Origin: Ectothiorhodospiraceae bacterium
GTDB taxonomy: Bacteria > Pseudomonadota > Gammaproteobacteria > Nitrococcales > Aquisalimonadaceae
DNA length: 64,000 nt
NCBI GenBank assembly: GCA_020831885.1
Contig: JAFIFU010000001.1
Location: forward strand, 124,001-188,000
Direction: 5' to 3'
The position numbers and the translations under genes were made by a program. Numbering within the stretch: position 1 is the stretch's first letter; every line of letters begins with the position of its first letter. The notes below the pieces were generated by a model. That model made no database searches. It was not told where the DNA came from and saw nothing but the letters and a program-made list of their open reading frames with translations. Positions 50,106-59,280 of the stretch are shown here, piece by piece.

Positions 50106-52901
50106 CTACTGGCAGGCCTCGCAGTCCGGGTCGTCGATGGCGCAGGCCTGGGGTTGTGGCGATGGCGCGGTCGGCACCCGGTTCAGCGCACCGTCGGTGA
50201 CCGTGCTTTTCTCCACATGCGTGGCCCCCATGGAGCGCAGGTAGTAGGTGGTCTTCAGTCCCTGTCGCCAGGCCTCCAGGTACAGGTTCTCCAGCTTCGG
50301 TCCGGAGGGTTCGGCCATGTACAGGTTCAGGCTCTGTGCCTGGTCCAGCCACTTCTGCCGGCGTGATGCCGCCTTCACCAGCCAGAGGGGATCCAGTTCG
50401 AAGGCGGTGGCGAACAGGGCCTTGAGGTCTTCCGGCATACGGTCGATGCGCTGCACGCTGCCGTCGAAGTACTTCAGGTCGTTGACCATCACGGCATCCC
50501 AGAGTCCACGCGCCTTCAGGGTCCGCACCAGGTAGGGGTTGACCACCGTGAACTCGCCGGAAAGATTCGATTTCACGTACAGGTTCTGGTACGTGGGATC
50601 GATACCCTGGGAGACGCCGACGATGTTGGCGATGGTGGCGGTGGGGGCGATGGCCAGGCAGTTGGAGTTGCGCATGCCGCCGCGCACTTTCCCGCGCAGG
50701 CTATCCCAGTCCATCCGCTGAGCCGTGTCCATCTCGCAACCGCTCTCCCGGGCCTCCGCCACATAGCGGATGGAATCGATGGGCAGCACACCCCGGCTCC
50801 AGAGCGAGCCGTCGAACGTGGGGTAGCTGCCCCGCTCCCGGGCCAGATCCGCCGAGGCTTCAATGGCGTAGTAGCTGATGGCTTCCTGGCTTTCGTCGGC
50901 GAACGCCACCGCCTGTTCGCTGGCGTAGGGAACGCCCAGCCGGTACAGCGCATCCTGAAAGCCCATCATGCCCAGCCCCACGGGCCGGTGACGCAGGTTG
51001 GAGCGACGGGCCTGGGGCACGCCGTAGTAGTTGATGTCGATGACGTTGTCCAGCATCCGCATGGCGGTGCGTATCGTTCGCCGCAAGCGTTCGTGGTCGA
51101 TGCCATCCTCCCCGACGTGGGCTGCCAGGTTCACCGATCCCAGGTTGCAGACGGCAATCTCCTCGTCCGAGGTGTTCAGCGTGATCTCGGTGCACAGATT
51201 GGAGCTGTGCACCACGCCGGTGTGCCGTTGGGGCGAGCGGAGGTTGCAAGGATCCTTGAAGGTGATCCACGGGTGACCGGTTTCGAACAGCATGGACAGC
51301 ATCCTGCGCCAGAGCCGCTTCGCGGAGACCACCTTGAAGTGGCGGATCTCCCCCCGGGCCGCCCGGGCTTCCAGCTCCTGATAGGCCTCGCGGAATTCCC
51401 GACCGTAGAGTTCGTGCAGGTGGCCGGCCTCGTCCGGCGAGAACAGAGTCCAGTCGGCGTCGGACTGGACCCGTTCGATGAACAGGTCGGGAACCCAGTG
51501 GGCGGTGTTCATGTCGTGGGTGCGTCGGCGGTCGTCCCCGGTGTTCTTGCGCAGCTCCAGAAATTCCTCCACATCCAGGTGCCAGGTCTCCAGATAGGCG
51601 CAGACGGCGCCCTTGCGTTTGCCGCCCTGGTTCACCGCCACGGCGGTGTCGCTGGCAACCTTGAGGAACGGCACCACCCCCTGGGATTTGCCGTTGGTGC
51701 CTTTGATGGGGGCTCCCAGGGCGCGCACCCGTGTCCAGTCGTTACCCAGGCCGCCGGCGAATTTGGACAGCAGTGCGTTATCCCGGATCGCGCCGTAAAT
51801 GCCAGCAAGATCATCCGGCACCGTGGTCAGGTAACAACTGGAGAGCTGCGGCCGCAGGGTGCCGCTGTTGAACAGCGTGGGCGTGGAGCTCATGAAGTCG
51901 AAGCCGGAGAGCAGCCGGTAGAACTCAATGGCACGCTCTTCGCGATCGATCTCGTTCAGCGCCAGGCCCATGGCCACGCGCATGAAAAAGGCCTGGGGCA
52001 GTTCGAAACGGGTTTCCTCCCGGTGCAGGAAGTAGCGGTCATACAAGGTCTGGAGCCCCAGGTAGTTGAACTGCAGGTCGCGGCCCGGCTCCAGTTCCGC
52101 GGCCAGTCCCTCCAGGTCGAACTCCAGCAGCCGGGGGTCCAGCAGTTCCAGCGCCACCCCGCGGTGGATGAATGCCGGAAAATACGTGGCGTAGCGCTGA
52201 TCCATGTCGGCGGCAGTGGCTTTCTCCGGTCGGCCGGCGAGGAACGACAACGCTTCCGCGCGCAACTGGTTCAGCAGCAGCCGCGCGGTGGCGAAGCTGT
52301 AGGCCGGCTCCTGCTCGATCAGGCTGCGGGCGCACATGATCAGCGCCCGGTTCAGTTCCGACTCGCCCACCCCGTCGTAAAGGTTGCGCTTCACGTCCTC
52401 CAGGATACGGGCGGGATCGGTTTCCGGCAGGCCCTCGCAGGCCTCCTCCAGCAAGCGGCCCAGAGCGCTGTAATCCAACGGCACATGCCGACCGTCCGCA
52501 CCGGTCATGTGCAGACGCGGCCCGTCGTCGTCTCCGGGCGGCTGGGCCTCAGCACGGCGTCGGGCGTGTTCTTCGCGGTAAAGCACATAAGCGCGGGCGA
52601 CCTTGTGCTCGCCGGCCCGCATCAGGGCCAGTTCCACCTGGTCCTGAATGTCCTCGATGTGAATGGTGTCCAGCTCCGGCTGCCGTGTGAGTGCGCTGAC
52701 AACCTGTTCGGTAAGGCGCGCGACCCGCTCCTGAATGCGGCTGGAATCGCCGGCCTGTCCGCCCTCCTGTGCGAGAAAGGCCTTTTTCATGGCCAGACTG
52801 ATCTTTCCCGGGTCGAAATCGGTCAGTTCGCCGCTGCGACGAATGACCCGCAAGCCCTGGTGCGCCTGGGTTCGGGATAGGGTTTCAGCAAGTGCTGACA
52901 T
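50106..52901 (-). CDS. nrdA: Class Ia ribonucleotide reductase, large (catalytic) subunit
   Basis: Reduces ribonucleoside diphosphates. 931 residues from ATG 52901, after AGGAGG. An N-terminal ATP-cone (about 17-110, IRRSGELTDFDPGKISLAMKKAF) mediates ATP/dATP control. A longer N-terminal region follows, as in Pseudomonas. Active-site cysteines: LSSCYLTT (about 356), SNLCTEITLNT and AVCNLGSVNL. The C-terminal shuttle pair is in PDCEACQ together with ACAIDD, and the radical-transfer tyrosines lie near TYQNLYVKSN. Expression is probably controlled by an adenosylcobalamin riboswitch and a hairpin covering its ribosome site. Confidence 0.96.
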   Translation of the reverse strand: MSALAETLSRTQAHQGLRVIRRSGELTDFDPGKISLAMKKAFLAQEGGQAGDSSRIQERVARLTEQVVSALTRQPELDTIHIEDIQDQVELALMRAGEHKVARAYVLYREEHARRRAEAQPPGDDDGPRLHMTGADGRHVPLDYSALGRLLEEACEGLPETDPARILEDVKRNLYDGVGESELNRALIMCARSLIEQEPAYSFATARLLLNQLRAEALSFLAGRPEKATAADMDQRYATYFPAFIHRGVALELLDPRLLEFDLEGLAAELEPGRDLQFNYLGLQTLYDRYFLHREETRFELPQAFFMRVAMGLALNEIDREERAIEFYRLLSGFDFMSSTPTLFNSGTLRPQLSSCYLTTVPDDLAGIYGAIRDNALLSKFAGGLGNDWTRVRALGAPIKGTNGKSQGVVPFLKVASDTAVAVNQGGKRKGAVCAYLETWHLDVEEFLELRKNTGDDRRRTHDMNTAHWVPDLFIERVQSDADWTLFSPDEAGHLHELYGREFREAYQELEARAARGEIRHFKVVSAKRLWRRMLSMLFETGHPWITFKDPCNLRSPQRHTGVVHSSNLCTEITLNTSDEEIAVCNLGSVNLAAHVGEDGIDHERLRRTIRTAMRMLDNVIDINYYGVPQARRSNLRHRPVGLGMMGFQDALYRLGVPYASEQAVAFADESQEAISYYAIEASADLARERGSYPTFDGSLWSRGVLPIDSIRYVAEARESGCEMDTAQRMDWDSLRGKVRGGMRNSNCLAIAPTATIANIVGVSQGIDPTYQNLYVKSNLSGEFTVVNPYLVRTLKARGLWDAVMVNDLKYFDGSVQRIDRMPEDLKALFATAFELDPLWLVKAASRRQKWLDQAQSLNLYMAEPSGPKLENLYLEAWRQGLKTTYYLRSMGATHVEKSTVTDGALNRVPTAPSPQPQACAIDDPDCEACQ

Positions 52902-52905
52902 GGTG

Positions 52906-52929
52906 TCCTCCTGTTGTCCGTTCGGAGGA
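52906..52929 (-). promoter_or_regulatory. Hairpin that can sequester the nrdA ribosome-binding site
   Basis: On the minus strand TCCTCC (52929-52924) can pair with the Shine-Dalgarno GGAGGA (52911-52906), a 6-bp stem with a 12-base loop, five bases before the ATG. A plausible expression platform for the riboswitch 95 bases upstream. Confidence 0.6.
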
Positions 52930-53023
52930 ACCATCGCGGGAATGCGGGGCGGGATACCGGTCGTCCACCGTGGCCGGTTTCCCGGTGTGGTACGACGGGG
53001 GTTGATCCTTCCCCAGTCACCTT

Positions 53024-53168
53024 TGACGCGAAGGCTCCTGGCTCATCCTCGGAGGTATTCGGGCTCGATGGCGGGGGCATTGACCCCCTGCCATCACACC
53101 GTTGCGCGACAGCCCCGGATTCTCACCGGTGTTCCCCTCTCGACCGTTGCACCATATGTGGTGCGTCA
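53024..53168 (-). promoter_or_regulatory. Adenosylcobalamin (B12) riboswitch controlling nrdA
   Basis: Reading the minus strand, 53168 to 53024: a closing helix TGACGC ... GCGTCA, the core GGGGAACACCGGTGAGAA then TCCGGGGCTGTCGCGCAACGG, an arm AGGGGGTCAATGCCCCC, the run GAGCCCGAATACC, and a B12-box-like GAGCCAGGAGCC. Known cobalamin riboswitches share GGGAA, CCGGTGnnAATCCGG, the CTGTCGCGCAACGGT core and the GAATACC/B12 box in this order. The rest of the 329-base metR-nrdA gap holds a promoter upstream and about 120 bases to the nrdA start with GC-rich foldable segments. Class Ia reductases under B12 control are known in species that also carry B12-dependent class II enzyme. Confidence 0.93.
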
Positions 53169-53185
53169 GGTGAGGACAAAGACAA

Positions 53186-53213
53186 GATATAGTTGTTTTC
53201 CCCGTGTGACAAG
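53186..53213 (-). promoter_or_regulatory. Candidate promoter of the riboswitch-nrdA transcript
   Basis: Minus strand CTTGTC (53213-53208) with a 16-base spacer to TATATC (53191-53186), about 15-20 bases before the riboswitch. It is the only A/T-rich stretch between metR and the aptamer. Confidence 0.4.
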
Positions 53214-53230
53214 CGGTGGAATGCGGAATC

Positions 53231-54148
53231 CTACAGGGGATGGATGCCGCTGAGGGTCTGGCTGGTGCGCACACGGGCCAGGCGGATGAAGGCATCCATG
53301 TAGGGGCGATCGCGGTCCTCCCTGCGGACGGCGGCGTACAGTGTGCGCCAAAGACCTGTCGGCCCCAGCCGCAGCGCGGCCAGGTTGTCCCTGTCCAGGT
53401 ATTCGGTGAGGGCCCAGTTGGGCAGCGCGGCCACGCCGCGGCCGTTGGCCACCAACTGGATCAGCATGACCGTGAGTTCCGCGGTGCGTTCCGCTGCGGG
53501 TTGCACGCCGGCCGGGTCCAGGAAACGGTGGAAGATGTCCAGGCGGCTACGGCAGACCGGATAGCTGATCACGGTCTCCGGTGCCAGATCCGCCGGCTCC
53601 ACCCATGCCCGGCCGCCCAGCCGGTGCTGGCCGGGGATGGCCAGCAGCATTTCGTAGCGGAACAGCGGCACGTAATCCAGACCGCCCAGATCCTCCGGAT
53701 CCGAGGTGATCACCAGGTCCACCTCGCCCCGGTAGAGCGCGGGGAGCGGATGAAAACTGTATCCCAGTGAAAGGTCCAGCTCCACCTGGGGCCACTGACT
53801 GCGGTAATCGTCCATGGCCGGCATCAGCCAGTCGAAACAACTGTGACACTCCACCGCCGTGTGAAGCCGGCCCTGCTGGCCGGCGCCGGTGTCCCTGAGC
53901 GCCTGTTCCGCCGCATCCACCTGGGGCAGTATCCCCTCGGCCAGCGCCAGCAGCCGTTCACCCGCCGGCGTCCAGCGCAGCGGCCGCGTCTTGCGGAAAA
54001 ACAGCCGGGCGCCGAAGTAGTCCTCCAGCGCGCGGATCTGGTGTGACAATGCGGATTGCGTCAGATGCAGCTGCGCTGCCGCGCCGGACAGGCTGCCGTG
54101 ACGCTGGATGGCCTTCAGGCTGCGGAGGTGTCGGAGTTCCAGGAACAT
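53231..54148 (-). CDS. metR: LysR-type regulator MetR
   Basis: 305 residues. Helix-turn-helix: LRSLKAIQRHGSLSGAAAQLHLTQSALSHQIRALEDYFGARLFFR (about 8-52). The effector domain carries the MetR pattern HTAVECHSCFDWLMPAMDDYRSQWPQVELDL, with the histidine/cysteine region that binds homocysteine. It is divergent from metE with a 95-base gap containing a MetR box, the standard arrangement. It should activate metE when homocysteine accumulates (family knowledge). nrdA lies downstream on the same strand behind its own promoter. Confidence 0.93.
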   Translation of the reverse strand: MFLELRHLRSLKAIQRHGSLSGAAAQLHLTQSALSHQIRALEDYFGARLFFRKTRPLRWTPAGERLLALAEGILPQVDAAEQALRDTGAGQQGRLHTAVECHSCFDWLMPAMDDYRSQWPQVELDLSLGYSFHPLPALYRGEVDLVITSDPEDLGGLDYVPLFRYEMLLAIPGQHRLGGRAWVEPADLAPETVISYPVCRSRLDIFHRFLDPAGVQPAAERTAELTVMLIQLVANGRGVAALPNWALTEYLDRDNLAALRLGPTGLWRTLYAAVRREDRDRPYMDAFIRLARVRTSQTLSGIHPL

Positions 54149-54178
54149 GAGATTTATTCATATTGATAGTTAGAAAAT

Positions 54179-54191
54179 AGAAATTGTTTCA
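54179..54191. promoter_or_regulatory. MetR binding site
   Basis: AGAAATTGTTTCA fits the MetR consensus TGAAnnTnnTTCA at all but the first fixed base. It lies 52 bases before metE and 31 from metR, in the AT-rich divergent gap. Confidence 0.65.
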
Positions 54192-54243
54192 CGTTCCTCC
54201 CGTTCCCACAATGCCGGGCAGGATTGGTACAGGAGGGTGAGCC

Positions 54244-56547
54244 ATGGCGGTGACGCATAATCTGGGTTTCCCGCGAATCGGCGCGGGACGGGAGCTGAAA
54301 CAGGCCGTGGAGGCCTACTGGCGGCAGGAGATCGACCGGGAAACCCTGGAGCGCCGGGGCGCGGAGTTGCGGGCCCGCCACTGGGAACTGCAGGCGGCGG
54401 CCGGGCTGGACTGGCTGCCGGTGGGCGATTTCTCATGGTACGACGGTGTCCTGGACACGGCACTGATGCTGGGCGCCGTGCCGGTCCGGTTCGGCGCGGG
54501 GCGCGATCTCGATACCGCATTCCACATGGCGCGGGGGCGCGCTCCAGGGCGCAGGGACGCGCCGCCATGCGCCATGCTGAAGTGGTTCGATACCAACTAC
54601 CACTACATCGTTCCGGAGCTGGCGTCCGGTCAGGACTTCGAGTTGCATCCGGAGGCGCTGCTTGATCAGGTCCGGGAACTGCAGGCGCTGGGGTATCGGG
54701 GCAAACCCGTGCTCCTGGGGCCGGTGAGTTTCCTGTTGCTGGGCCGTTATCAGGGGGACGGCCATGTACTGGAGCTGTTGGACGCGCTGTTGCCCTGTTA
54801 CGGGCGTTTGCTGGAGCTGCTGCGGGATGCCGGCTGCGAATGGGTGCAACTGGACGAACCCTGCCTGGCCACCGACCTGGACGAACGGGCGGTGCGGGCC
54901 CTGGAGCAGGCCTACCACCGGCTTCAGGTCCCCGGGCTGAAGCTCTTGCTGGCCAGTTATTTCGGGGATCCGGGTGAACACCTGGATCTGGTCATGCACC
55001 TGCCCACGGATGGGCTCCATGTGGATCTGGTCCACGGCACGCTGGATCTGTCCACCCTGCTGGACCGGCTGCCCCCTTACAAGGTGCTGTCCGCGGGTGT
55101 GATCGACGGTCGCAACATCTGGCGCGCCGATCTGGAGGCGCTGCTGGACCGGCTGGAGCCTGTGTATCGCCGGCTGCAGGAGCGTTTGTGGCTGGCGCCG
55201 TCCTGTTCGCTCCTGCATGTGCCGGTGCGGCTGGACCGGGAAGATGGTCTGGATCAGGAACTGCACCGCTGGTTGGCATTCGCGCGGGAGAAGGTTCAGG
55301 AGCTTGTCCTGCTCGGGCGGGGGCTGGCCGACGGGCGGGATGCCGTGCGTAAGCAACTGGCCGAGTGCCGCCGCGCATTGCAGACCCGGCGGCACTCGGG
55401 GCGTATCCGCGATGAGGCGGTGCGGGAGCGTCTACGGGCGCTGCCGGCGGACGCCGATCGCCGTGCCAGCCCTTTCCCGGTGCGGGCCGCCTTGCAGCAG
55501 CGACGGTTGCAGCTTCCGCTGTTTCCCGTGACCACGATCGGCTCGTTTCCGCAGACCACCGAAATCCGGCGCCTGCGGCGGGATCATCGGGCCGGGCGGG
55601 TATCGGATCACGATTACCGCACCGCCATGCAGCGGGAGATTGCCGAAGCCGTGGCCCGTCAGGAGCGGCTTGGCCTGGACGTGCTTGTGCACGGGGAGCC
55701 GGAGCGTAACGATATGGTGGAGTACTTCGGCGAGCAGTTGTCCGGTTATGCGTTTACCCGCCAGGGCTGGGTGCAGAGTTATGGAACCCGCTGCGTGAAA
55801 CCGCCCATTCTCTACGGTGATGTGTCACGTCCGCGGCCCATGACTGTGGACTGGGCACGCTACGCGGCGGGCCTCACCGAGCGGCCCATGAAGGGCATGC
55901 TGACCGGGCCGGTGACGCTGATGCAGTGGTCCTTCGTGCGCGATGATCTGCCACCGGACACTGTCTGCCTGCAACTGGCCCTGGCGCTTCGTGACGAGGT
56001 AGAGGATCTGGAGCGGGCCGGCTTGCCCATCATACAGATCGACGAGCCGGCCCTGCGCGAAGGGCTGCCGTTGCGCCGCGCGGGCTGGGGAGATTATCTG
56101 GATTGGGCCGTCCGGTGCTTCCGGGTGGCCAGCAGCCCGGTCGCAGACGGCACGCAGATCCATACCCACATGTGTTACTCCGCGTTCAATGACATCATGC
56201 CCGCCATCGCCGCCCTGGATGCTGACGTCATCACCATCGAGGCCACCCGGTCCGGCATGCGGTTGCTGGATGCCTTCGCCGATTTCAGCTATCCCAACGC
56301 CATCGGTCCCGGGGTGTACGATATCCATTCGCCCCGGGTGCCGGCGGTGGAGGAAGTGCTGGAACTGCTGCGCCGCGCTCTTCGTGTGTTGCCCGCGGAA
56401 CGGCTCTGGGTGAACCCGGATTGCGGCCTGAAGACAAGGAGCTGGCCGGAGGTCGAAGCCGGCCTTGCGGTGCTGGTGGCGGCGGCCCGGCGGCTTCGGG
56501 AGGACTATGCGGGGGCGGATGTGGACCCGCGGCGCGTACGGGTCTGA
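54244..56547 (+). CDS. metE: Cobalamin-independent methionine synthase
   Basis: Methylates homocysteine from 5-methyl-THF-glutamate using zinc. 767 residues, the normal size, with the duplicated TIM-barrel layout. N terminus [22 protein letters not shown]. Zinc ligands: His and Cys in [15 protein letters not shown] (about 640) and Cys in [11 protein letters not shown] (about 725). Substrate contacts are in [13 protein letters not shown] and [23 protein letters not shown] precedes ATG 54244. It is the B12-free alternative to MetH, next to the B12-switched nrdA. Confidence 0.97.
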   Translation: MAVTHNLGFPRIGAGRELKQAVEAYWRQEIDRETLERRGAELRARHWELQAAAGLDWLPVGDFSWYDGVLDTALMLGAVPVRFGAGRDLDTAFHMARGRAPGRRDAPPCAMLKWFDTNYHYIVPELASGQDFELHPEALLDQVRELQALGYRGKPVLLGPVSFLLLGRYQGDGHVLELLDALLPCYGRLLELLRDAGCEWVQLDEPCLATDLDERAVRALEQAYHRLQVPGLKLLLASYFGDPGEHLDLVMHLPTDGLHVDLVHGTLDLSTLLDRLPPYKVLSAGVIDGRNIWRADLEALLDRLEPVYRRLQERLWLAPSCSLLHVPVRLDREDGLDQELHRWLAFAREKVQELVLLGRGLADGRDAVRKQLAECRRALQTRRHSGRIRDEAVRERLRALPADADRRASPFPVRAALQQRRLQLPLFPVTTIGSFPQTTEIRRLRRDHRAGRVSDHDYRTAMQREIAEAVARQERLGLDVLVHGEPERNDMVEYFGEQLSGYAFTRQGWVQSYGTRCVKPPILYGDVSRPRPMTVDWARYAAGLTERPMKGMLTGPVTLMQWSFVRDDLPPDTVCLQLALALRDEVEDLERAGLPIIQIDEPALREGLPLRRAGWGDYLDWAVRCFRVASSPVADGTQIHTHMCYSAFNDIMPAIAALDADVITIEATRSGMRLLDAFADFSYPNAIGPGVYDIHSPRVPAVEEVLELLRRALRVLPAERLWVNPDCGLKTRSWPEVEAGLAVLVAAARRLREDYAGADVDPRRVRV

Positions 56548-56571
56548 CCGCCGCCGGGGCGCCGGCCATGC

Positions 56572-56600
56572 TTGCATTGGGTACTGCGCTTTCATAAACT
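56572..56600 (+). promoter_or_regulatory. Promoter of tRNA-Gly
   Basis: TTGCAT (56572-56577), 17-base spacer, TAAACT (56595-56600), 19 bases before the tRNA. Confidence 0.5.
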
Positions 56601-56618
56601 GCCGCCATCTGGACGCAG

Positions 56619-56694
56619 GCGGGTGTAGCTCAGCTGGTAGAGCACAACCTTGCCAAGGTTGGGGTCGAGGGTTCGAGTCCCTTCACCCGCTCCA
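56619..56694 (+). tRNA. tRNA-Gly (anticodon GCC)
   Basis: 76 bases with encoded CCA. Acceptor GCGGGTG (56619-56625) pairs with CACCCGC (56684-56690). D arm AGCTCAGCTGGTAGAGC, anticodon arm CAACC-TTGCCAA-GGTTG giving GCC, and the T arm with GGTTCGAGTCC. Own promoter upstream, terminator downstream. Confidence 0.97.
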
Positions 56695-56702
56695 GTATCC
56701 GG

Positions 56703-56734
56703 CGCCTCGCGGTGAATCCATCGCGGGGCGTTTT
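56703..56734 (+). terminator. Intrinsic terminator of tRNA-Gly
   Basis: CGCCTCGCG (56703-56711) pairs with CGCGGGGCG (56722-56730), nine pairs including one T-G, then TTTT. Confidence 0.75.
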
Positions 56735-56761
56735 CGCTTTGGCCTGTGGATTGTAGGCATC

Positions 56762-57310
56762 ATGCGTGACACCTATCGGATCTCGGTCGGCGCCGTCAGC
56801 CGCGACCTCCCGTTGTTCCAGGTCAGGCCGGGTTTGCGCATCGCGGTGCTGAACATCCTCGGTGATACCGAGCTGACAGAGGAGGCGGCCACGGTGCTTG
56901 CCGGCCGGCTGGTCGGTGTCGACGGCCATGTGCTGGTCACCCCCGAGGCGAAAAGTATTCCCCTGGCACATGCCCTGTCGGCACGCACCCGGCTGCCCTA
57001 CGTGGTGCTGCGCAAGAGCTACAAGCCGTACATGGGCGATGCGCTGGAGGCCACCACCTTGTCCATCACCACCGGTACGCCGCAGACGCTCTACCTGGAC
57101 GAGAAGGACCGCAGTCTGATTCAGGGCCGGCGCGTGCTGCTGCTGGATGACGTGATCAGCACCGGTTCCACCCTGCAGGGAATGCGGGCGCTGATGGCGC
57201 AGGGCGGCGCCCAGGTGGCGGCGGTTGCGGCCATCTGTACGGAAGGCGATGCGGGGCAGGACGCCGGGGTGATCGCCATAGCGCACCTTCCGGTGTTCAC
57301 CGAACGCTGA
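56762..57310 (+). CDS. Adenine phosphoribosyltransferase-like protein
   Basis: 182 residues from ATG 56762. Type I PRTase: the PRPP-binding loop VLLLDDVISTGSTLQGMRAL (about 128-147) is canonical. The flap region has RLPYVVLRKSYKPYMGDALEATTLS, and VLVTPEAKSIPLAHALSA (about 60-77) resembles the APRT PPi loop. This subgroup (xanthine/adenine type) is distinct from the classical apt gene, so I leave the symbol open. It lies after the tRNA terminator and converges on lrgB. Confidence 0.85.
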   Translation: MRDTYRISVGAVSRDLPLFQVRPGLRIAVLNILGDTELTEEAATVLAGRLVGVDGHVLVTPEAKSIPLAHALSARTRLPYVVLRKSYKPYMGDALEATTLSITTGTPQTLYLDEKDRSLIQGRRVLLLDDVISTGSTLQGMRALMAQGGAQVAAVAAICTEGDAGQDAGVIAIAHLPVFTER

Positions 57311-57326
57311 ACCCCGGTGGGGTCGT

Positions 57327-58058
57327 TCACCGGCCGAGTCCGGGTAGCCAGCCCACCACGGCCGGTAGCAGGAAGGCGGTCATGATCCCGGCCAGGGTAA
57401 GTCCCAGACCGGCGAAGGCGCCTGCGGTGGCGCTGATCCCGAAAGCCTGGGCGGTTCCGAAGCCGTGGGCCGACAGCCCCATGGCAAACCCCTTCACCCG
57501 ATCATCCCGGATCCGCAGCAGCCGGATGATGACCGGCGCCAGGATGCAACCGATGGCGCCGGTCAGCAAAACCAGCGCAGCGGTGAGCGACGGCAGACCG
57601 CCCAGCTTTTCGGTCACGCCCATGGCGATGGGTGAGGTGACGGATTTCGGCGCCAGAGACAGGAGCGTGGGCGCTCCGGCCCCCAGCGCTCCGGCAATCA
57701 GTACCGCACTGATCGCCGCAGTGGCGGCACCCCCCATGCCCGCCGCCAGCAAGGGCAGCAGCAGGGCGCGGATCTGGTGGCGGTTCTCGTACAGGGGAAT
57801 GGCCAGCGCCACGGTCGCCGGGCCCAGCAGGAAGTGGATGAACTGGGCACCGTCGAAATAGGTCTCGTAATCGGTGCCCGTCAGGAGCAGAATCCCGATG
57901 AGTAGCGCCATGGACAGCAGCACCGGGTGGAGTACCGGGCTGCCGCCCAGCAGCCGGTTCAGCCAGAGACTGAGCCGGAAAACCAGTAAGGTCATGGTCA
58001 GCCACAACAGCGGGCTGGCCGCCAGAAACGCCCAGATGTCGGTGATGTCCTCAGTCAT
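57327..58058 (-). CDS. lrgB: LrgB/CidB family membrane protein
   Basis: 243 residues, with about seven membrane helices from residue 8 on (LAASPLLWLTMTLLVFRLSLWL; LLSMALLIGILLLTG; and others). Conserved segment FLLGPATVALAIPLYENRHQI is the signature of the LrgB family, as are SVTSPIAMGVTEKLGGLPSLTAALVLLTGAIGCILAPVI and GLSAHGFGTAQAF. Holin/antiholin-like, or glycolate/pyruvate efflux in some bacteria. Overlaps lrgA by eight bases; the two proteins form one system. Confidence 0.92.
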   Translation of the reverse strand: MTEDITDIWAFLAASPLLWLTMTLLVFRLSLWLNRLLGGSPVLHPVLLSMALLIGILLLTGTDYETYFDGAQFIHFLLGPATVALAIPLYENRHQIRALLLPLLAAGMGGAATAAISAVLIAGALGAGAPTLLSLAPKSVTSPIAMGVTEKLGGLPSLTAALVLLTGAIGCILAPVIIRLLRIRDDRVKGFAMGLSAHGFGTAQAFGISATAGAFAGLGLTLAGIMTAFLLPAVVGWLPGLGR

Positions 58059-58407
58059 CGCCCGCGGTCCCGCGGTGTCGGATGAGCCAGTGCAGCATTA
58101 CCATGGTCACCCCCAGGGCCAGCGCGGTGCTCCCCACCAGCCCGGCCAGGATCGGCAGCCAGTCGCGGGCCACCAGACCGAAATGCACCATCAGCCCGAC
58201 CCCCGCCGGTACGAACAGCAGAGCCAGATGGCGCAGTAGCGTATCGCTGGTGCGCTTGACCGGATCCGGTACACCGCCATGGATCACCAGGCCGGTGAAC
58301 AGGAACAACATGCCCAGTACCGGGCCCGGGAACGGAAGGTCCAGCAACAGCACCAGAACTTCGCCGGCCAACTGGCAGAGCAGAATCAGGATGATGGCGT
58401 TGAGCAT
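58051..58407 (-). CDS. lrgA: LrgA/CidA family holin-like protein
   Basis: 118 residues from ATG 58407; a start at 58443 would add an unconserved 12-residue tail. Four hydrophobic helices: AIILILLCQLAGEVLVLLLDL, PGPVLGMLFLFTGLVI, LRHLALLFVPAGVGLMVHFGLV and ILAGLVGSTALALGVTMVMLHW. The motif LALLFVPAGVGLM is the family hallmark. It works with LrgB in control of murein hydrolase export or organic acid efflux, by family knowledge. No LytSR-type regulator is adjacent. Confidence 0.9.
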   Translation of the reverse strand: MLNAIILILLCQLAGEVLVLLLDLPFPGPVLGMLFLFTGLVIHGGVPDPVKRTSDTLLRHLALLFVPAGVGLMVHFGLVARDWLPILAGLVGSTALALGVTMVMLHWLIRHRGTAGDD

Positions 58408-58483
58408 GCTTGGTGCCCCTGGATCTGCCTCCCGCCGTGCCATGCTCGGAACGTAAGCCTGTCTGTGGGGTGGCAGACGTCTA

Positions 58484-59140
58484 TCAATGGCGCAGACTGA
58501 TCGTGGGCCACCCCCGTTCCCGGGCAAGCGCCCGCAAGGTGTCGTCCGGATCCACGGCCACCGGGTTGGTCACCTGCTCCAGCAGCGGCACGTCGTTATG
58601 CGAGTCGCTGTAAAACCAGCTCTGTCGCGGGCGGTCCTGCTGGGCCTCCAGCCAGTTCTCCAGCGCCTGTACCTTGCCCTCCCGGAATGTGGGCAGGTCG
58701 ACGAAATCGCCGGTATAGCGGCCGTCCCGGAACTCGGGCGTGGTGGCCAGCAGATGGTCCACCCCGAAGAGTTCGGCAATTGGTGCGGTGATGAAGCGAT
58801 TGGTGGCCGTAATGATCATGGTCACGTGTCCGCGCCGGGCGTGGTCCCGCACCAGTTCCTCGCCGGCCTTGAGCACGATGGGCCGGATCATCTCGTCGAT
58901 GAACAGCGCGCGCCAGGCATGGAGTTCCTCCGCGGGGTAACGGGTCAGCGGCTCCAGAGCGAAACGCAGATAGGCGTGCACGTCCAGTTCGCCACGCTGA
59001 TACGCCTCGTAGAAGTGCCGGTTCGTGGCCTCGTACTGCTCGGCGTCCACCAGGCCGTGCTTGACGATGAATCGTCCCCACAGGTAATCGCTGTCTCCCG
59101 CCAGCAGCGTGTTGTCCAGGTCAAAGATGGCCAGTGTCAC
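58484..59140 (-). CDS. HAD-superfamily (IB) phosphatase
   Basis: 218 residues from GTG 59140, with GGAGAGG upstream. HAD motif I is LAIFDLDNTLLAGDSD (nucleophile DLD, about 5-9), motif II is TMIITATN (about 107), and motif IV is WFYSDSHNDVPLLE (about 171-184). The cap region sits between motifs I and II, as in SerB-like and histidinol-phosphatase-like members. It dephosphorylates a small phosphomonoester; the substrate is not readable. In gammaproteobacteria it commonly sits beside rppH, as here, on the opposite strand. Confidence 0.9.
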   Translation of the reverse strand: MTLAIFDLDNTLLAGDSDYLWGRFIVKHGLVDAEQYEATNRHFYEAYQRGELDVHAYLRFALEPLTRYPAEELHAWRALFIDEMIRPIVLKAGEELVRDHARRGHVTMIITATNRFITAPIAELFGVDHLLATTPEFRDGRYTGDFVDLPTFREGKVQALENWLEAQQDRPRQSWFYSDSHNDVPLLEQVTNPVAVDPDDTLRALARERGWPTISLRH

Positions 59141-59280
59141 GAATCCTCTCCGATTACGCTCGGCTCCCGGCTCCGCCACGAGCGACAGGCGCCATTGTAG
59201 CGATTCGTCGCCCAATTTGCCGATTCGCCGTCGGCTGTGGAAAAATAGGCCTGATAAACGTGATCTGGAAAAATATATAA

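Noticed and set aside
50988-52880. 630-codon plus-strand frame opposite nrdA
   Set aside because: Exact shadow of nrdA, with protein composition typical of GC-rich antisense frames.
54149-54243. Riboswitch upstream of metE
   Set aside because: The 95-base AT-rich gap is too short and has none of the cobalamin or SAM riboswitch core; it carries a MetR box instead.
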